Shown: positions 53,854 through 64,000 of the stretch, one piece after another
Position numbering within the stretch: position 1 is the stretch's first letter
Layout of the letters: each line of letters starts with the position of its first letter
Assembly (NCBI GenBank): GCA_002751075.1
Contig: NAOQ01000002.1
Span: 47,832-111,831 of the forward strand
Source: Ichthyophonus hoferi
Lineage: Eukaryota; Opisthokonta; Ichthyosporea; Ichthyophonida; Ichthyophonidae
Length of the DNA: 64,000 bases
Direction of reading: 5' to 3'
Notes under the pieces: model-generated
What the model was told of the DNA's origin: nothing
Databases searched by the model: none
Seen by the model: only the letters and a program-made list of their open reading frames with translations
Program-made: the position numbers and the translations under genes

Positions 53854-55377
53854 TCTTATGTATATATAGTGCTCGATTAGTTTCCCGTGCATGCCCATGT
53901 CTTGGGCTATCTCCAGGCAAACTCTGGCACTTTCTTATACGGCTTTATGATTAGCTAAATAGATACTTGGATATTGATTTTCTTTCCTTAGGTTTGTAGA
54001 GAGGAAAGGCGACAGGTTTGGTGTTCTGATCCATATATACTACGTTTTGAAGTTTGATTATTGGGTATATATGAGAGGAGCATATAGGCAGTGCTTTTTG
54101 TGACAACATTGAGAACTCCTTTTCGTTCTTTCCTAATCTGTATGTTAATTATTTTTTTCTGTCTCTCCAACCCGTTAACTATTTCTCTTTCTAGTTTTTT
54201 CTAGTTTTTCTTCTAGTAAGAAAGAAAAACATATTTTTGATAGGGGTAGAAAATCCATCAACGCAGTTTATCGGGTAACTTAAATCACAATGATGCAATT
54301 GGAAATATATAGCATAGCACATTCATACGTTCAAGAGATTCTTTATTGGATTGAGTCACGTGTAGATGTTATTGACAATGTGCCGCTGGGTGCATAGTAT
54401 AGTAAGATATAGTAATAATTAGAAAGGTTGCCAGGAATATATTACAAATCTTCAACAAATAAACCTGGATATCTCTGGATGACTAGAATTAAGTAATTGC
54501 CAGAGCTTATAACAACATCATTGCTGGCATACAAAGCCCAAATTTTAACTCCTTCGCCATCAAAGATCATCCTGGCGGTCACCGGAATACATATACATGA
54601 ATGAATAAATACTCGAATAAAACCTATGCACTCTAGACTTTGCTTGTTTACTGGGAAGAGAGAGATATCATTAATGAACTCAGTGGATACTGTAATTAAC
54701 TTAAAAACCAAACATTTGATATCGCCATCTAGTATAATTGTTACACCACAATAGCTATATCAGGAATATGGAATGTCAGTTTCATATAGACTTGAAAACA
54801 GAGCGGGCATAATAGAATAATAGCATTATCTCGATAAATAGTCGGTCTTAAGACATTTGAATGCGTACAAGAAATATTACTTGAAATATTTCCTTGAGGA
54901 AAACAATTACACACTAAACCATACCTTATCATTAATATTCATTGATAATAACGCTTTTAGAACTCGATAAAAAACAATGTCAATGAAAAAAAATTTAAAT
55001 AAAAAATCATACTGTACTGTATATTCATTTATTTGACGTTGCGGAAGTCATTCTACTACTAAACAGAAACATTCACACATTGACGAGCGTCATCATTTTC
55101 TCTAGGAAAAATTTAAGCGCAACATAATAACGCTTTGATTTAGAATTCGATAAAAAAACAATGCCAATGAAATTTTTTTAAAAAAAAAATCTTACTGTAC
55201 TGTATTATTCATTTATTTGACGTTGCGGAAGTCATTCGACTACTAAAAAGAAACATTCACACATTGACGAGCGTCATCATTTTCCCTAGGAAAATTTTAA
55301 ACGCAACATAAAACTATTTACATTCCACGAATGAATGAAAAGGTTGTTGGACAAGTAAGAGAGCATAACTGTAATAT
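53854..55377. other. Spacer between convergent FZR1 and tryptophanase genes
   Basis: About 1.5 kb containing both 3' UTRs. The only structure I see is the tandem duplication at 54949-55310. No gene is supported. Confidence 0.55.
54949..55310. repeat. Tandem duplication, two ~180-bp units
   Basis: Units start at about 54949 (AACGCTTTTAGAACTCGAT) and 55127 (AACGCTTTGATTTAGAATTC) and share long blocks such as ATTTATTTGACGTTGCGGAA and CACACATTGACGAGCGTCAT. They differ by scattered substitutions and small indels. Each unit holds the short palindrome GACGAGCGTC. The second ends about 70 bases before the tryptophanase stop codon. Confidence 0.9.
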
Positions 55378-58300
55378 TCACGCAGCTCTGACTGAGACTG
55401 TGGCATCATCACTATTCTTTTCATTCTTGTAGATAGGTTCCACTCCAGCCTGTGAATGAGAATAATGATGAACAAATGTAGATTTGAAGCTAGTTAAGAG
55501 TGAGTTAACAACGTTAGGAATCATGACGACTCTGATCCCTTTCTTACACACATTGAATACATGCAGCCCTCCGTTCTCATCTAAAAACCACTCACAAGTA
55601 GCAAGCATATAATAATAACCCACCTGGAAATGTCTCAAATGAAGCTCAGCCCCACTGGTAATCTTCACACTAGGAATAGAGTCACGCATTCTGTACAGTT
55701 CTTTAATAGCAGCCACGGTATAGTTGATATGCTCGGTGGTGAAGGCATTGCGGGGTACGGCAAAACGTACAAGGTTGAGAACGCTTTTCCTTTCCTCTTC
55801 GCCCTTCTGATCATATTCAAACGCGAAGGGGCCTGACAGTTTAGGGGGGGAAATGGTTAATAATGTTCCTATTAATTTATAGGGAGTGGTGTTTATGAGA
55901 GTATGATAATATAATAGTATGTACGATAGGATAGTATTTCGCATTGAGGAATAACAGATAATTACAGCAATAAACAATAAACACATACTTACCAAGCTCG
56001 CAGGCACGAATGCCATAAAGACGAAGCATTTCAATGCAGAAACCAACACCCTTGAAGTCCATCAAACTCTCGTTGGTACCTTCGAAGAACTTACTCATGT
56101 TAAGATAAATGGCATGTCCTCCAGCGGGTCTGTATAAAAGTGGGTCAATATATATTAGTTATTTCTGAAATTAAATATATTCTAATGTTATATGAAAATG
56201 AAATGACATAACAATAAAGACAAAAACAAGTACAAAGTGATGATGGAAGGTTAATGCTTACAGAATAACAGGAATATTGGCTTTAGCCAACTGCTCGGAG
56301 AACTCGCGAACCTGATTAATACGCCTACGCAAATAAGAGGTCTTCACAACCTGAAAGGAAAAGTTGAGTTAACATAAAACTAGGTACTATAACAACCATG
56401 TAGTTATGATAACCAAATGGAATCGTATTATAAAGTCAAACGGAACAAGATTGCAATAACATTTCCAACGTTGCTGCGTGTCCTTATGTTTTACTTTTAT
56501 TCTTTCAAATATAACAGCTCATACAAACCTGTGCTACAATCTATATAACACAATAACCAATTGTATTCGGGAAAATTCAGATAAAGAAGCATATAGTTAC
56601 ACACCTCGTAAAGCCCCACCGAGCAGGCCAGGATATCTCTGCCAGACAGACCACCGTAGCTGTCGTTACCATACTGAAGGATCTGCTTTTCCTTCATGAT
56701 TACTCCCACATCCTTTCCTCCCCACTTGGAGAATTTGGCGTGGAACCTGCCCTGGTCACGGAAGCACAAGAGGCCACTAGAGAAAAGCAAAAAAACATTA
56801 ATTGTTAAATAATGAACATACCTACTGCTGCTAATATGGGGCGAGATGGTGTCTCTATAATTTAATCATATTTAATTCACCAATTACTTGAAAGGAAAAA
56901 ACATGATGCCTTGAACAAAACTGGACATATTAATCAACGCATACGTATATCTATCCCTACTAGACCCCTACCTACCCAATGTTGCACATGCCATCCTTCT
57001 TGAGAGAGATGGTGAAACCCTCTACATTGGAGAACATTTCCTGTGAATATCAATACATGTTAATAATTGTTATAAATTCGTCTTTTGTACAACAGAACAG
57101 AACCTTGTTTTTTACTTATTCAAAATTTCCAATTATTGACGCCTTAATTATTACCAAATACTATATTGTCGTGCTTGTATAAAATTAATTTGGCTTTATA
57201 ATGGAAAAAAACATTGCTACTGGTTTATATCATACATTTGTAATCTTAATAGTAAATAAGTTATAAAAATTAATTTAGTTTCACTCCGAAATTTGGTAAA
57301 TCTACAATAAATAGAAAGTGACAAAACAGAGAAATGAGAAATATGTACGGTTATATACCTGAACAATAGCAGAAATACTTTTATCGGCATATCCTTCTTC
57401 AAACTCTTGAATGAAGCGAGCGTTCTCGGCAAAACGGCAGGCGTCAAACAGGAGGGGGATATCATACTTGTCTGACACCCTAGTGGCCAAGCATGTTACT
57501 AGTGTTAATATCACCAGCCACAGGGCACATATATCAGAACAGAATACAACACAGTATAATATGGTATATAAAGGCTTGTTTGGTTAATTAAAGGCATATG
57601 TGCCAAAATGAGAACAAGAAACATTTAAAATTATGATTAGACAGGACGAAAAAAAAAACATATAAATATTTACTTCTTGACAGCCTTAATGTTTTGCATG
57701 GAAACGGGTTGACCAGCACAGGTGTTGTTAGTGATTGTGATCATAATGAAGGGAACATGATCGGCCCCAACACGCTGAATGAGTTCCTCAAGACCCTCAA
57801 TGTCTGTCAAATAAACAGATGTTAGTATAACTTAGAGACACTTACACTTGCTCCATCTTTCAAAATGTCCTAATGGGCTTATTATATCCTTTCTTTAAAA
57901 TTTGAAATCATTAGGTTTATTAGGCTAATCTGTTTGGTACTGGCTGGAATATATTAACAGACTACATAACCACACAAGGGCTCTGTAACGCTTTATATGA
58001 CTCCTTGCAAAATACACATGTCGAACACATGTCAGCCCACAATCATACAAATAAACTGTATTCTCAATTAAAACGCAGCAATCTTCATATGATTCATTCA
58101 TTCTACTTAATAATAGTATTTTCATTAAATTAACAATACAACAACACAACAGTCCGCTACAAAATAGCAGCCGTAAAGAAGACATAGGCCCAGGGTAACT
58201 CACTCATATTTCCCTTGAAGGGGTTTCTGGTCCACACATCCTCTACAGGGAAGTCGTCCATCAAGTGCTTATCCATTAGGTTCACTGGAACGAACTTGTT

Positions 58301-60526
58301 AATGTGGGCATGAGCCTGAAAGGTAGAAATATGTTAGTACTGATATTATATTAAGGGAGGGAGGGAAGCATGTGCATGAAGCTGATCATGAATTTCCTGC
58401 AGGACTGCATATACAGTTCTTATATGCTGTAAAAACCATATTCATAGGTATTAAAAAACAAAAAGACTTGTACATTCGATTCATTACAAATATAACATAA
58501 AACATATCTTTAATCTATAAAACTTAATATGGATAGTAAGTAGCCAAATAATAAAAACATCAATTAACAAGTCACTCACGCCAGTGGTATCGAAGAAGCC
58601 GTTATTGGCAACATAGAAGGGAGCAGACACATCCTTCCTCTGGACCATAATCTCAGCTATGGTAGAAAAGAGAAGGTTCTCGGCACAGCGACCCTGAGGA
58701 ACAATGAAGGTGTTGGGGCGAGAGAGCTGGAACTTGCCAGAGTTGAAGAATCTGTCAAAAGTGGGTAAATAGTGTCAATAACACTACGTTGTATATTTAA
58801 AAAGATGGTAGTAACTGTAGTTATTGCTCATTAAAGCGTACTTTGATGAATGAAATCAAATAATTGTGCAAATTATTCAGAAAAGAAGCAATTAATTCAT
58901 TAACTATATCATTTCATAATGTGCCGTATAAATAATGAGTCAATACAATATGATTATATTATAAATCATACTTGGTATATTAATCTGATAGTAAGTAGTA
59001 ATTATAGTAACTCGCATACCCTCCCTGTTCATCCTTCCCAGTAAGATGATCGAATAGAACCTGGGTAGCAATGTCTTCATTGGTGGGGCTAAGAAGGCTG
59101 TCGACCAGACGGTGCTGTATTATAGGTCAAATGTAGATTAGAATATGCATATAATAACGTATAGAGAAATGATGTATACTATACAAAATAAATAAAGTCT
59201 AGGAAAAAATGAAATGTGAGAGAGAATACACAGACCACCACACACTACCTTGCCCCTATTATATGCAACTATTGATCTTTATCATAAGTGATACATTCAT
59301 ATGACCACATACGCAAAGCTCCCTCAATTATACAAAGTATCATTTTAGTGCCGCATTCTTCTGGCTTTGTCTTTGCATCTTTGAATGGGTTAAAGTATTA
59401 TCCTGTAAAAAAATATTATTTGATAGCTATAATAATTCAACATTCAAATCTACAAAGAGAAAAACAAGCAAATTGAGTCGATTTACGTTATATCAACTCA
59501 CTTCGATAACCAGTTATGATGTGTATCAACAAGTATTTGCATATAAACCAAGCGGTATAAAAATCTAAAGTATTGGTAAAAATTATTAGGAGAAAATTAA
59601 CTACAGTCCAGGCAACATACCGGCTTATCTCCCCTCTCAAAGGTGTCCCTAAAGGCCTCAAGCATACAGTAATAGCCAGTGTTGCGGCCATAGCTTTCAT
59701 CACCTCGCATGATGGCAGCCCACTGCACAAGGTAAGAAAAGGTTAGTATTAAAGTCACAAGATTATTATCATTTATTCATATCCAATTCAATTAAATAAA
59801 ACAATAGAGCAAAAGAATGTAGAATAATGCAGTTAAATATTGAAAAGTTTTGGGCTCACGTTCACGTAAATATACGGTATAATCAAATCTTAGCAGAAAC
59901 ATTCTTGCATCTTGAAAATATATATATTAAATAGAATTTCAAAGGAAAATGTTATATTTAAGTCAAAACTATACATTTAGTAAACCTATAATAACAATTA
60001 TCACAATAACATACCTGAGAATCAGTCATGCTTGTGGTGCCAGAGTCAGAGAGGTAGTCGCAGACCAGGAACTTGGCGGGGAAGGCAAACAGATTGTAAC
60101 CTGTGGCTTTCTGCACCTTCTCACGTTGCTCAACGGACAATTGAAGAACTGTGAAGGAGTCATAAGGTTAGTATTTCATGTTAATTGGTTTACCTAAAAG
60201 GTGCATTGAGTTTGAACAATCTGATATACGTATGAAATACAAGCATTTAAAATAAACTAGAAATATTAAGTGATGTATGAATAGATGTCAATGCACATCA
60301 TAGAAATTATGAGAATAATGCGTAAATATATAGCAACTAGTAACTGCTGTTATTAATAGTAAAACAAGAAAGCTTCACAATTTACATTTTGAGCTATTCT
60401 CTAATATCCAAGGTTACCATTATACCTAGCGGTAAGGGTATACTTACTATTGCGCACTACATACTGTGTCTGGGCAGGCACTACCACACCCAGTTCAGAG
60501 GCACTCTTGAAATCTTCGCTCGCCAT
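55378..60526 (-). CDS. tnaA: Tryptophanase-type PLP beta-eliminating lyase, 14 exons
   Basis: Exons, 5' to 3': 60448-60526, 60015-60148, 59621-59722, 59020-59114, 58580-58751, 58204-58315, 57674-57803, 57359-57479, 56976-57040, 56605-56776, 56262-56350, 55993-56129, 55624-55832, 55378-55449; phases agree, 562 aa. The fold-type I family cleaves L-tryptophan to indole, pyruvate and ammonia, or tyrosine to phenol. Visible: GDESYG (Y82), PQGRCAEN (R158), FFDTTG (D191), TITNNTCAGQPVSM, FDACRF (D287, R290), PLP lysine K330 in SLKKDGMCNIGG, YGGLSGRD, LPAGGHAIYL, GIRACELG and LHLRHFQ (H537). D191 and H537 match the Asp and His of tryptophanases, where tyrosine phenol-lyases have Thr and Phe; the phenol-lyase Arg is Leu here. 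It is about 90 aa longer than E. coli TnaA because of an insertion around 106-148 and a longer N-terminus. The true substrate of this long form is not proven. No targeting peptide is obvious, so probably cytosolic. Confidence 0.92.
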
Positions 60527-60536
60527 ATTGTCGTTA
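60527..60536 (-). other. 5' UTR part of tryptophanase exon 1 (coding)
   Basis: A TTTACAG acceptor just beyond 60536 precedes TAACGACAATATGG, so the start codon lies ten bases inside an exon and the 5' UTR is spliced. This supports the chosen ATG at 60526. Confidence 0.6.
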
Positions 60537-60878
60537 CTGTAAAGATATAGATATGTACTTATTTTCTGAGCACCAAATTTCGCAAACACAATAAAGCTTT
60601 TACTTATCCCTTATCTACTGATCTTATTTGGTCATAAAGTTATGTATCAGAGTGGAATATAACTTCAAATATAAATTAGAACAACAGATAAGAGTTTTAT
60701 TTCCAGTATTTTCTTTGCATTTTAAACCCTGAAACAAGAAAACCTGACCAAACAATAATAATAATAAAAATGAAAAGCACCACAAAAAGAAAAAAACAAA
60801 AACAAAACAAACAAAAAATACCTTAAAAAAATAATAATAACAAATTCTGATTGAAATCGAGGTCTATTATATATTTAC

Positions 60879-60940
60879 CACTGAGCTCCGGTCAGGCACG
60901 ATCAGCCAATTATACAGGAGACAGGCAGCCAATAAGAATG
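60879..60940 (-). promoter_or_regulatory. Probable tryptophanase promoter and 5' UTR exon with two CCAAT boxes
   Basis: On the plus strand AGCCAAT occurs at 60904-60910 and 60927-60933, 23 bases apart; on the gene's strand both read ATTGGCT, the inverted CCAAT box bound by NF-Y-type factors. A donor-like CAGTG|GTAAAT ends at 60879, which would pair with the acceptor next to 60536 to make a ~340-base 5' UTR intron. This would place the start site close to the boxes. The patch is less AT-rich than its surroundings. Inference from sequence only. Confidence 0.45.
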
Positions 60941-61749
60941 GATAACATCAGCCAAGGCTCACTCATCTAATAAAATACGTACGTGTACGCATGAAAAACA
61001 CGTATTAAGAATAACACCAATAGCTTTATCTTACTTATTACTATATAAAAATATTTGCCTAAATGAATATCAATAGTTATTACTTAAAATATTATGAGAT
61101 AAAAATAATATAATCCAATACTTATAGTCAAGCACTGGCTTTAATCACATTCTAACTCGCTCGTTTGCTTTTTGGATTATGTTTTTTTTAATAAAGATGG
61201 AAGATCATAGAATGACATAATCAAAATATCAAAGCCAATAGTGCAGTATAGAAGCTGCTCTTTGAAAGGCCAATAGTCGTTGTGTATTTAACCCAATACG
61301 AAATCTTTAATTTAATAAGGATGTTTCCTTAATAACAAATCAATATAGTTACGCCTGCTTCAATATGTCAAATCCATGTGCTCAGGGTTAAAGTAGGGAT
61401 TGCGGACCAGTCCTATTGGCATACCAGTGAACTAGGTATGGTATATCATTGCTCGTTGTGCATAAATGACCAAAGAATTTGCTCAGTCAGCAGTATTGAT
61501 TGCATTAATAACGTAATATTATGATATTCCTAGGCAAACTCGTTTCCTCTAATAAACAATTTGTTGTATATATTTATTTATATTCTGCAATCGGTGTTCC
61601 TTATTTTTGCTATTGGGTACTTATTATGACCGCTAGGACTATATACCAATAGTCAGGGCCAGTGCGTTTCATTTCGTTGGCCAGCCCTAAAATCTAATAC
61701 GCAAACTTTCTTCGTCCAAGCTGGTCATAGATCGTAAGCTATCAGATGA

Positions 61750-62050
61750 AGAAATTAAAGAATTTGAATTCAAGTCTGCAAGTAGAGGCTTGATAACTAG
61801 GTGAAGAAAGATTATTTTACTCTTTTCGGCCCTTATCACAGATCGTTTGACGGATGAAGGAATTGGGAATTTGAATTCAAGTCTGCAAGTAGAGGCTTGA
61901 TAACTAGGTGAAAGATTTTCGGAAGCTATCGGATGACGGAATTGGGAATTTGAATTCAAGTCGGCAGGTAGAGGCTTGATAACTTGGTGAAAGATCTTCG
62001 GAATCAAAGATTATTTTACTATCTTTGGCCTTTATCGCGGACCGTTTGGC
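61750..62050. repeat. Irregular tandem repeat array
   Basis: The block GAATTTGAATTCAAGTCTGC plus AGTAGAGGCTTGATAACTAG occurs three times (about 61762, 61869 and 61949). A second block, GATTATTTTACTCTTTTCGG followed by a GACGGATG-type end, follows the first and third copies (about 61809 and 62008). Units are therefore composite, about 80-110 bases, and slightly diverged. Confidence 0.88.
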
Positions 62051-63383
62051 AGATGTTGAGGTTAATAGTACGTAGTATCCCAGTTCCTTACAGTCATTAC
62101 AAAACATCTAACATTACTTAACTATTTCAAACAGCATTTATTTACTACGTATTATGCGGTCCTTGATACATATTTGAGCATTAATTATAAACTTATGGTG
62201 CAAGTGGCTGACTTGTCAGCAAACTAATATACTCATTACTTAGGTAGGCATCCTGTTTAAAGCACGACATATTTACAGATATGCAGATTTTCTAAGGAAT
62301 AATGAAAAGATTTCTTTGCAAATCTGTACTCCGTTTATGGAAAGAGACACTAACAAATACGCTGTGGATTTTAGAGACTAGTATTTCCATTTTAGTAAGC
62401 GCGTGTTGCGCAGCATCACAATATCACGTTTTATTCATTTCTAAGCATTTTCTTACGAATAACTTTTGAACTGATGGACTCACACCATTTATTTCTATTT
62501 AAAATCATTAAAATAAAATTCCAAAGCTTGACTTCCCGACAAATAATTAAGCGGTCAGTAGTCAATTTATAGTCGCATTAAAATATCTAAGGTAAGTATG
62601 ACTAAATGTCGCACCGCTAAATTGATAAACAACGTAAATACTCATTAATCCCAATTACGTTAGTCCCACACTTTAAATGGTGGAAAGATTAAACTACTTA
62701 GTAATATACACATAATACACAACACATATACTACACATATACTAGCCGTACATTACAAAAACTACTGCACTATGTAATTGCTGGTCCTAAATATGAGATC
62801 AAGTACTATAAACATTGCAGTGATGTGTTAATTGACTTCAGCTGATAGATCTCAAATTTGAGGTTTTATTGTTAATATTCCTGGTTAATATACTAAGTAA
62901 CATCTGGTTTAATTACTTAACTAGCTTAATATTGCATTTATCTTTAGTTCTTTGCCTCTGCTACACAGGTATTATTTCCTTAATATGAATTTCTATCATA
63001 CACGTTTGAGGAGTTTTATCATTTTATCTACATCGGTTTGGTGTTTAAAGCAACTTTTGCTTCACATGCATGTGCTTTGATGAGAGTATTATTTGATATT
63101 ATAACATGTTATGAGTAAAAACGCTTATTATATTTTTTCTGCATGAACCTAACCTATATCCAGGTCTGACTCTAAGTGAAACTGCTTTATATATTTGTAA
63201 GCCAATTTTCCAAATAAAATTTATTCATTTTCTCTTACTGTTGTTTATACTAAATAATGCCATATTAATAGACAACCTACAATTTACTTATATATGTCAA
63301 AGTTGATTCATTGATCTATTAAACACAGTCCTACTTGGCCAGACTACTGTAATTGAATACATATATAGGCATAAAAACTCCCT

Positions 63384-63513
63384 CAGTCTCCATATCCAAT
63401 CAGAGGTAAGTCTGATGTATCAAAATACAGCTGACATGAAATTACCAAATTTAGCTATGTAACACAGGCCAAGTAACTATAAAAGAACTCTGTCCGAGAT
63501 TGATTGGAGACTG
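63384..63513. repeat. Imperfect inverted repeat (possible MITE)
   Basis: CAGTCTCCATATCCAATCAG at the left is matched by the reverse complement of CTCTGTCCGAGATTGATTGG...AGACTG at the right, with about 80 bases between. Similar length and structure to a short non-autonomous DNA element, but no target duplication was established. Confidence 0.35.
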
Positions 63514-63576
63514 ATTTTGTATTGATACCAAATAAAGGCTATGCATTTTTCATCCGAAGTTCTCTACTTACAATAG

Positions 63577-63671
63577 TCAGCTGCCCCCCTGCACCTGGGT
63601 GACGTAATGACCATATAAGCTGAAGCCGATAGGAATGTCATAGCCTATGGTGTCATAGAAGCGACTACTGA
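63577..63671 (-). CDS. Possible terminal coding exon of a gene extending past the right edge
   Basis: Read on the minus strand after a CTAG acceptor, one frame is open for 30 codons to a TGA and has clear coding character: FYDTIGYDIPIGFSLYGHYV then TQVQGGS. The other two frames close early. I do not recognise the family. A GTAAGT donor-like site follows the stop by a few bases, so either the stop is real and the intron lies in the 3' UTR, or this is a chance frame. No upstream exon is visible within the window. Confidence 0.3.
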
Positions 63672-63914
63672 CTAGTTTCCTTATCATGTTAAAACAGAAG
63701 ATTAATATATTGAAATTGGTCTATATTGTTACTTGTAAAACCGAGATAGGGTAATAGTAATATATGATATTGTAAACAGTTTAATAAAATTTACCAATTT
63801 TGTCAAAATAAATCAATCTGCTTATAACTTTATATAATTCTGTAGTGTAAAGTAATAGCACTTTTATTAGATTCAATGAATAAACATATATAAAGAAGAT
63901 GTATTGCTATGTAT

Positions 63915-63996
63915 GTTGTCCGAAGTATTTTGTGACTACCCTGATTAACACGTCCCACACCACGGGCCGTGTAAACTTCACTATACCATTTCATAC
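63915..63996 (-). repeat. Dispersed repeat B, copy 2 (runs to window edge)
   Basis: Reverse complement matches 31374-31455 over about 80 bases, including CGGCCCGTGGTGTGGGA and GGGTAGTCAC. It may continue past the window. The internal ACACGGCCCGTGGTGT can form a short hairpin. Confidence 0.65.
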
Positions 63997-64000
63997 GTAG

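Larger units (their letters stand above)
60941..64000. other. Right-hand region, mainly repeats
   Basis: About 3 kb upstream of the tryptophanase. It contains a tandem array at 61750-62050, an inverted repeat at 63384-63513, a possible terminal exon at 63577-63671 and a dispersed repeat at the end, each listed separately. Between these I see nothing coding. Confidence 0.5.

Noticed and set aside
1-64000. CRISPR arrays, operons or bacterial-style ribosome binding sites
   Set aside because: The window is spliced eukaryotic DNA; none of the tandem repeats has the repeat-spacer layout of a CRISPR array.

Overview
This window looks like nuclear DNA from an animal, probably an early-branching one. 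It is strongly AT-rich, and its genes are cut into many short exons by GT-AG introns. The conserved proteins (a FZR1/CDH1 orthologue, an IGBP1/TAP42 orthologue, a death-associated-type kinase) have animal-like architecture. The one tRNA is a eukaryotic initiator tRNA-Met with C33, a feature known from animal initiators. Compact genes in AT-rich DNA would suit a sponge, but that placement is inference only. All exon structures were built by hand from splice sites and reading phase; every junction given keeps phase.

Layout. 1-4.9 kb: no gene, one copy of a ~200-bp dispersed repeat split by an ~830-bp insertion. 4.9-11.9 kb (-): DAPK-type Ser/Thr kinase, 12 exons. 14.6-19.7 kb (+): IGBP1, 10 exons, flanked by two inverted copies of the dispersed repeat (13.83 and 20.1 kb). 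20.5-24.9 kb: two old, broken copia-type LTR retroelement copies arranged head to head. 25.2-30.9 kb (-): unrecognised 12-exon gene with two membrane segments and internal repeats. 31-35 kb: low-complexity DNA, ending in a 543-base assembly gap. 35.63-35.70 kb (-): initiator tRNA-Met. 37.4-42.4 kb (-): five-exon gene with a PAM2 motif, a long coiled coil and a Gly/Pro/Ser/Asn-rich tail. 45.3-53.9 kb (+): FZR1, 13 exons, one with a GC donor. 55.4-60.5 kb (-): 14-exon tryptophanase-type PLP lyase with a 5' UTR intron and CCAAT boxes upstream. 61-64 kb: tandem and dispersed repeats and one possible terminal exon of a gene running off the window.

Functional themes. FZR1 activates APC/C, and IGBP1 binds PP2A-type phosphatase catalytic subunits, so two cell-cycle/phosphatase regulators lie here. 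The PAM2 protein should bind poly(A)-binding protein. The most unusual gene is the tryptophanase: a mainly microbial family, here fully intronised and carrying the residues that mark tryptophanase rather than tyrosine phenol-lyase. Two gene pairs are divergent (kinase/IGBP1 and PAM2/FZR1), and FZR1 and tryptophanase converge on a 1.5-kb spacer that holds a tandem duplication.
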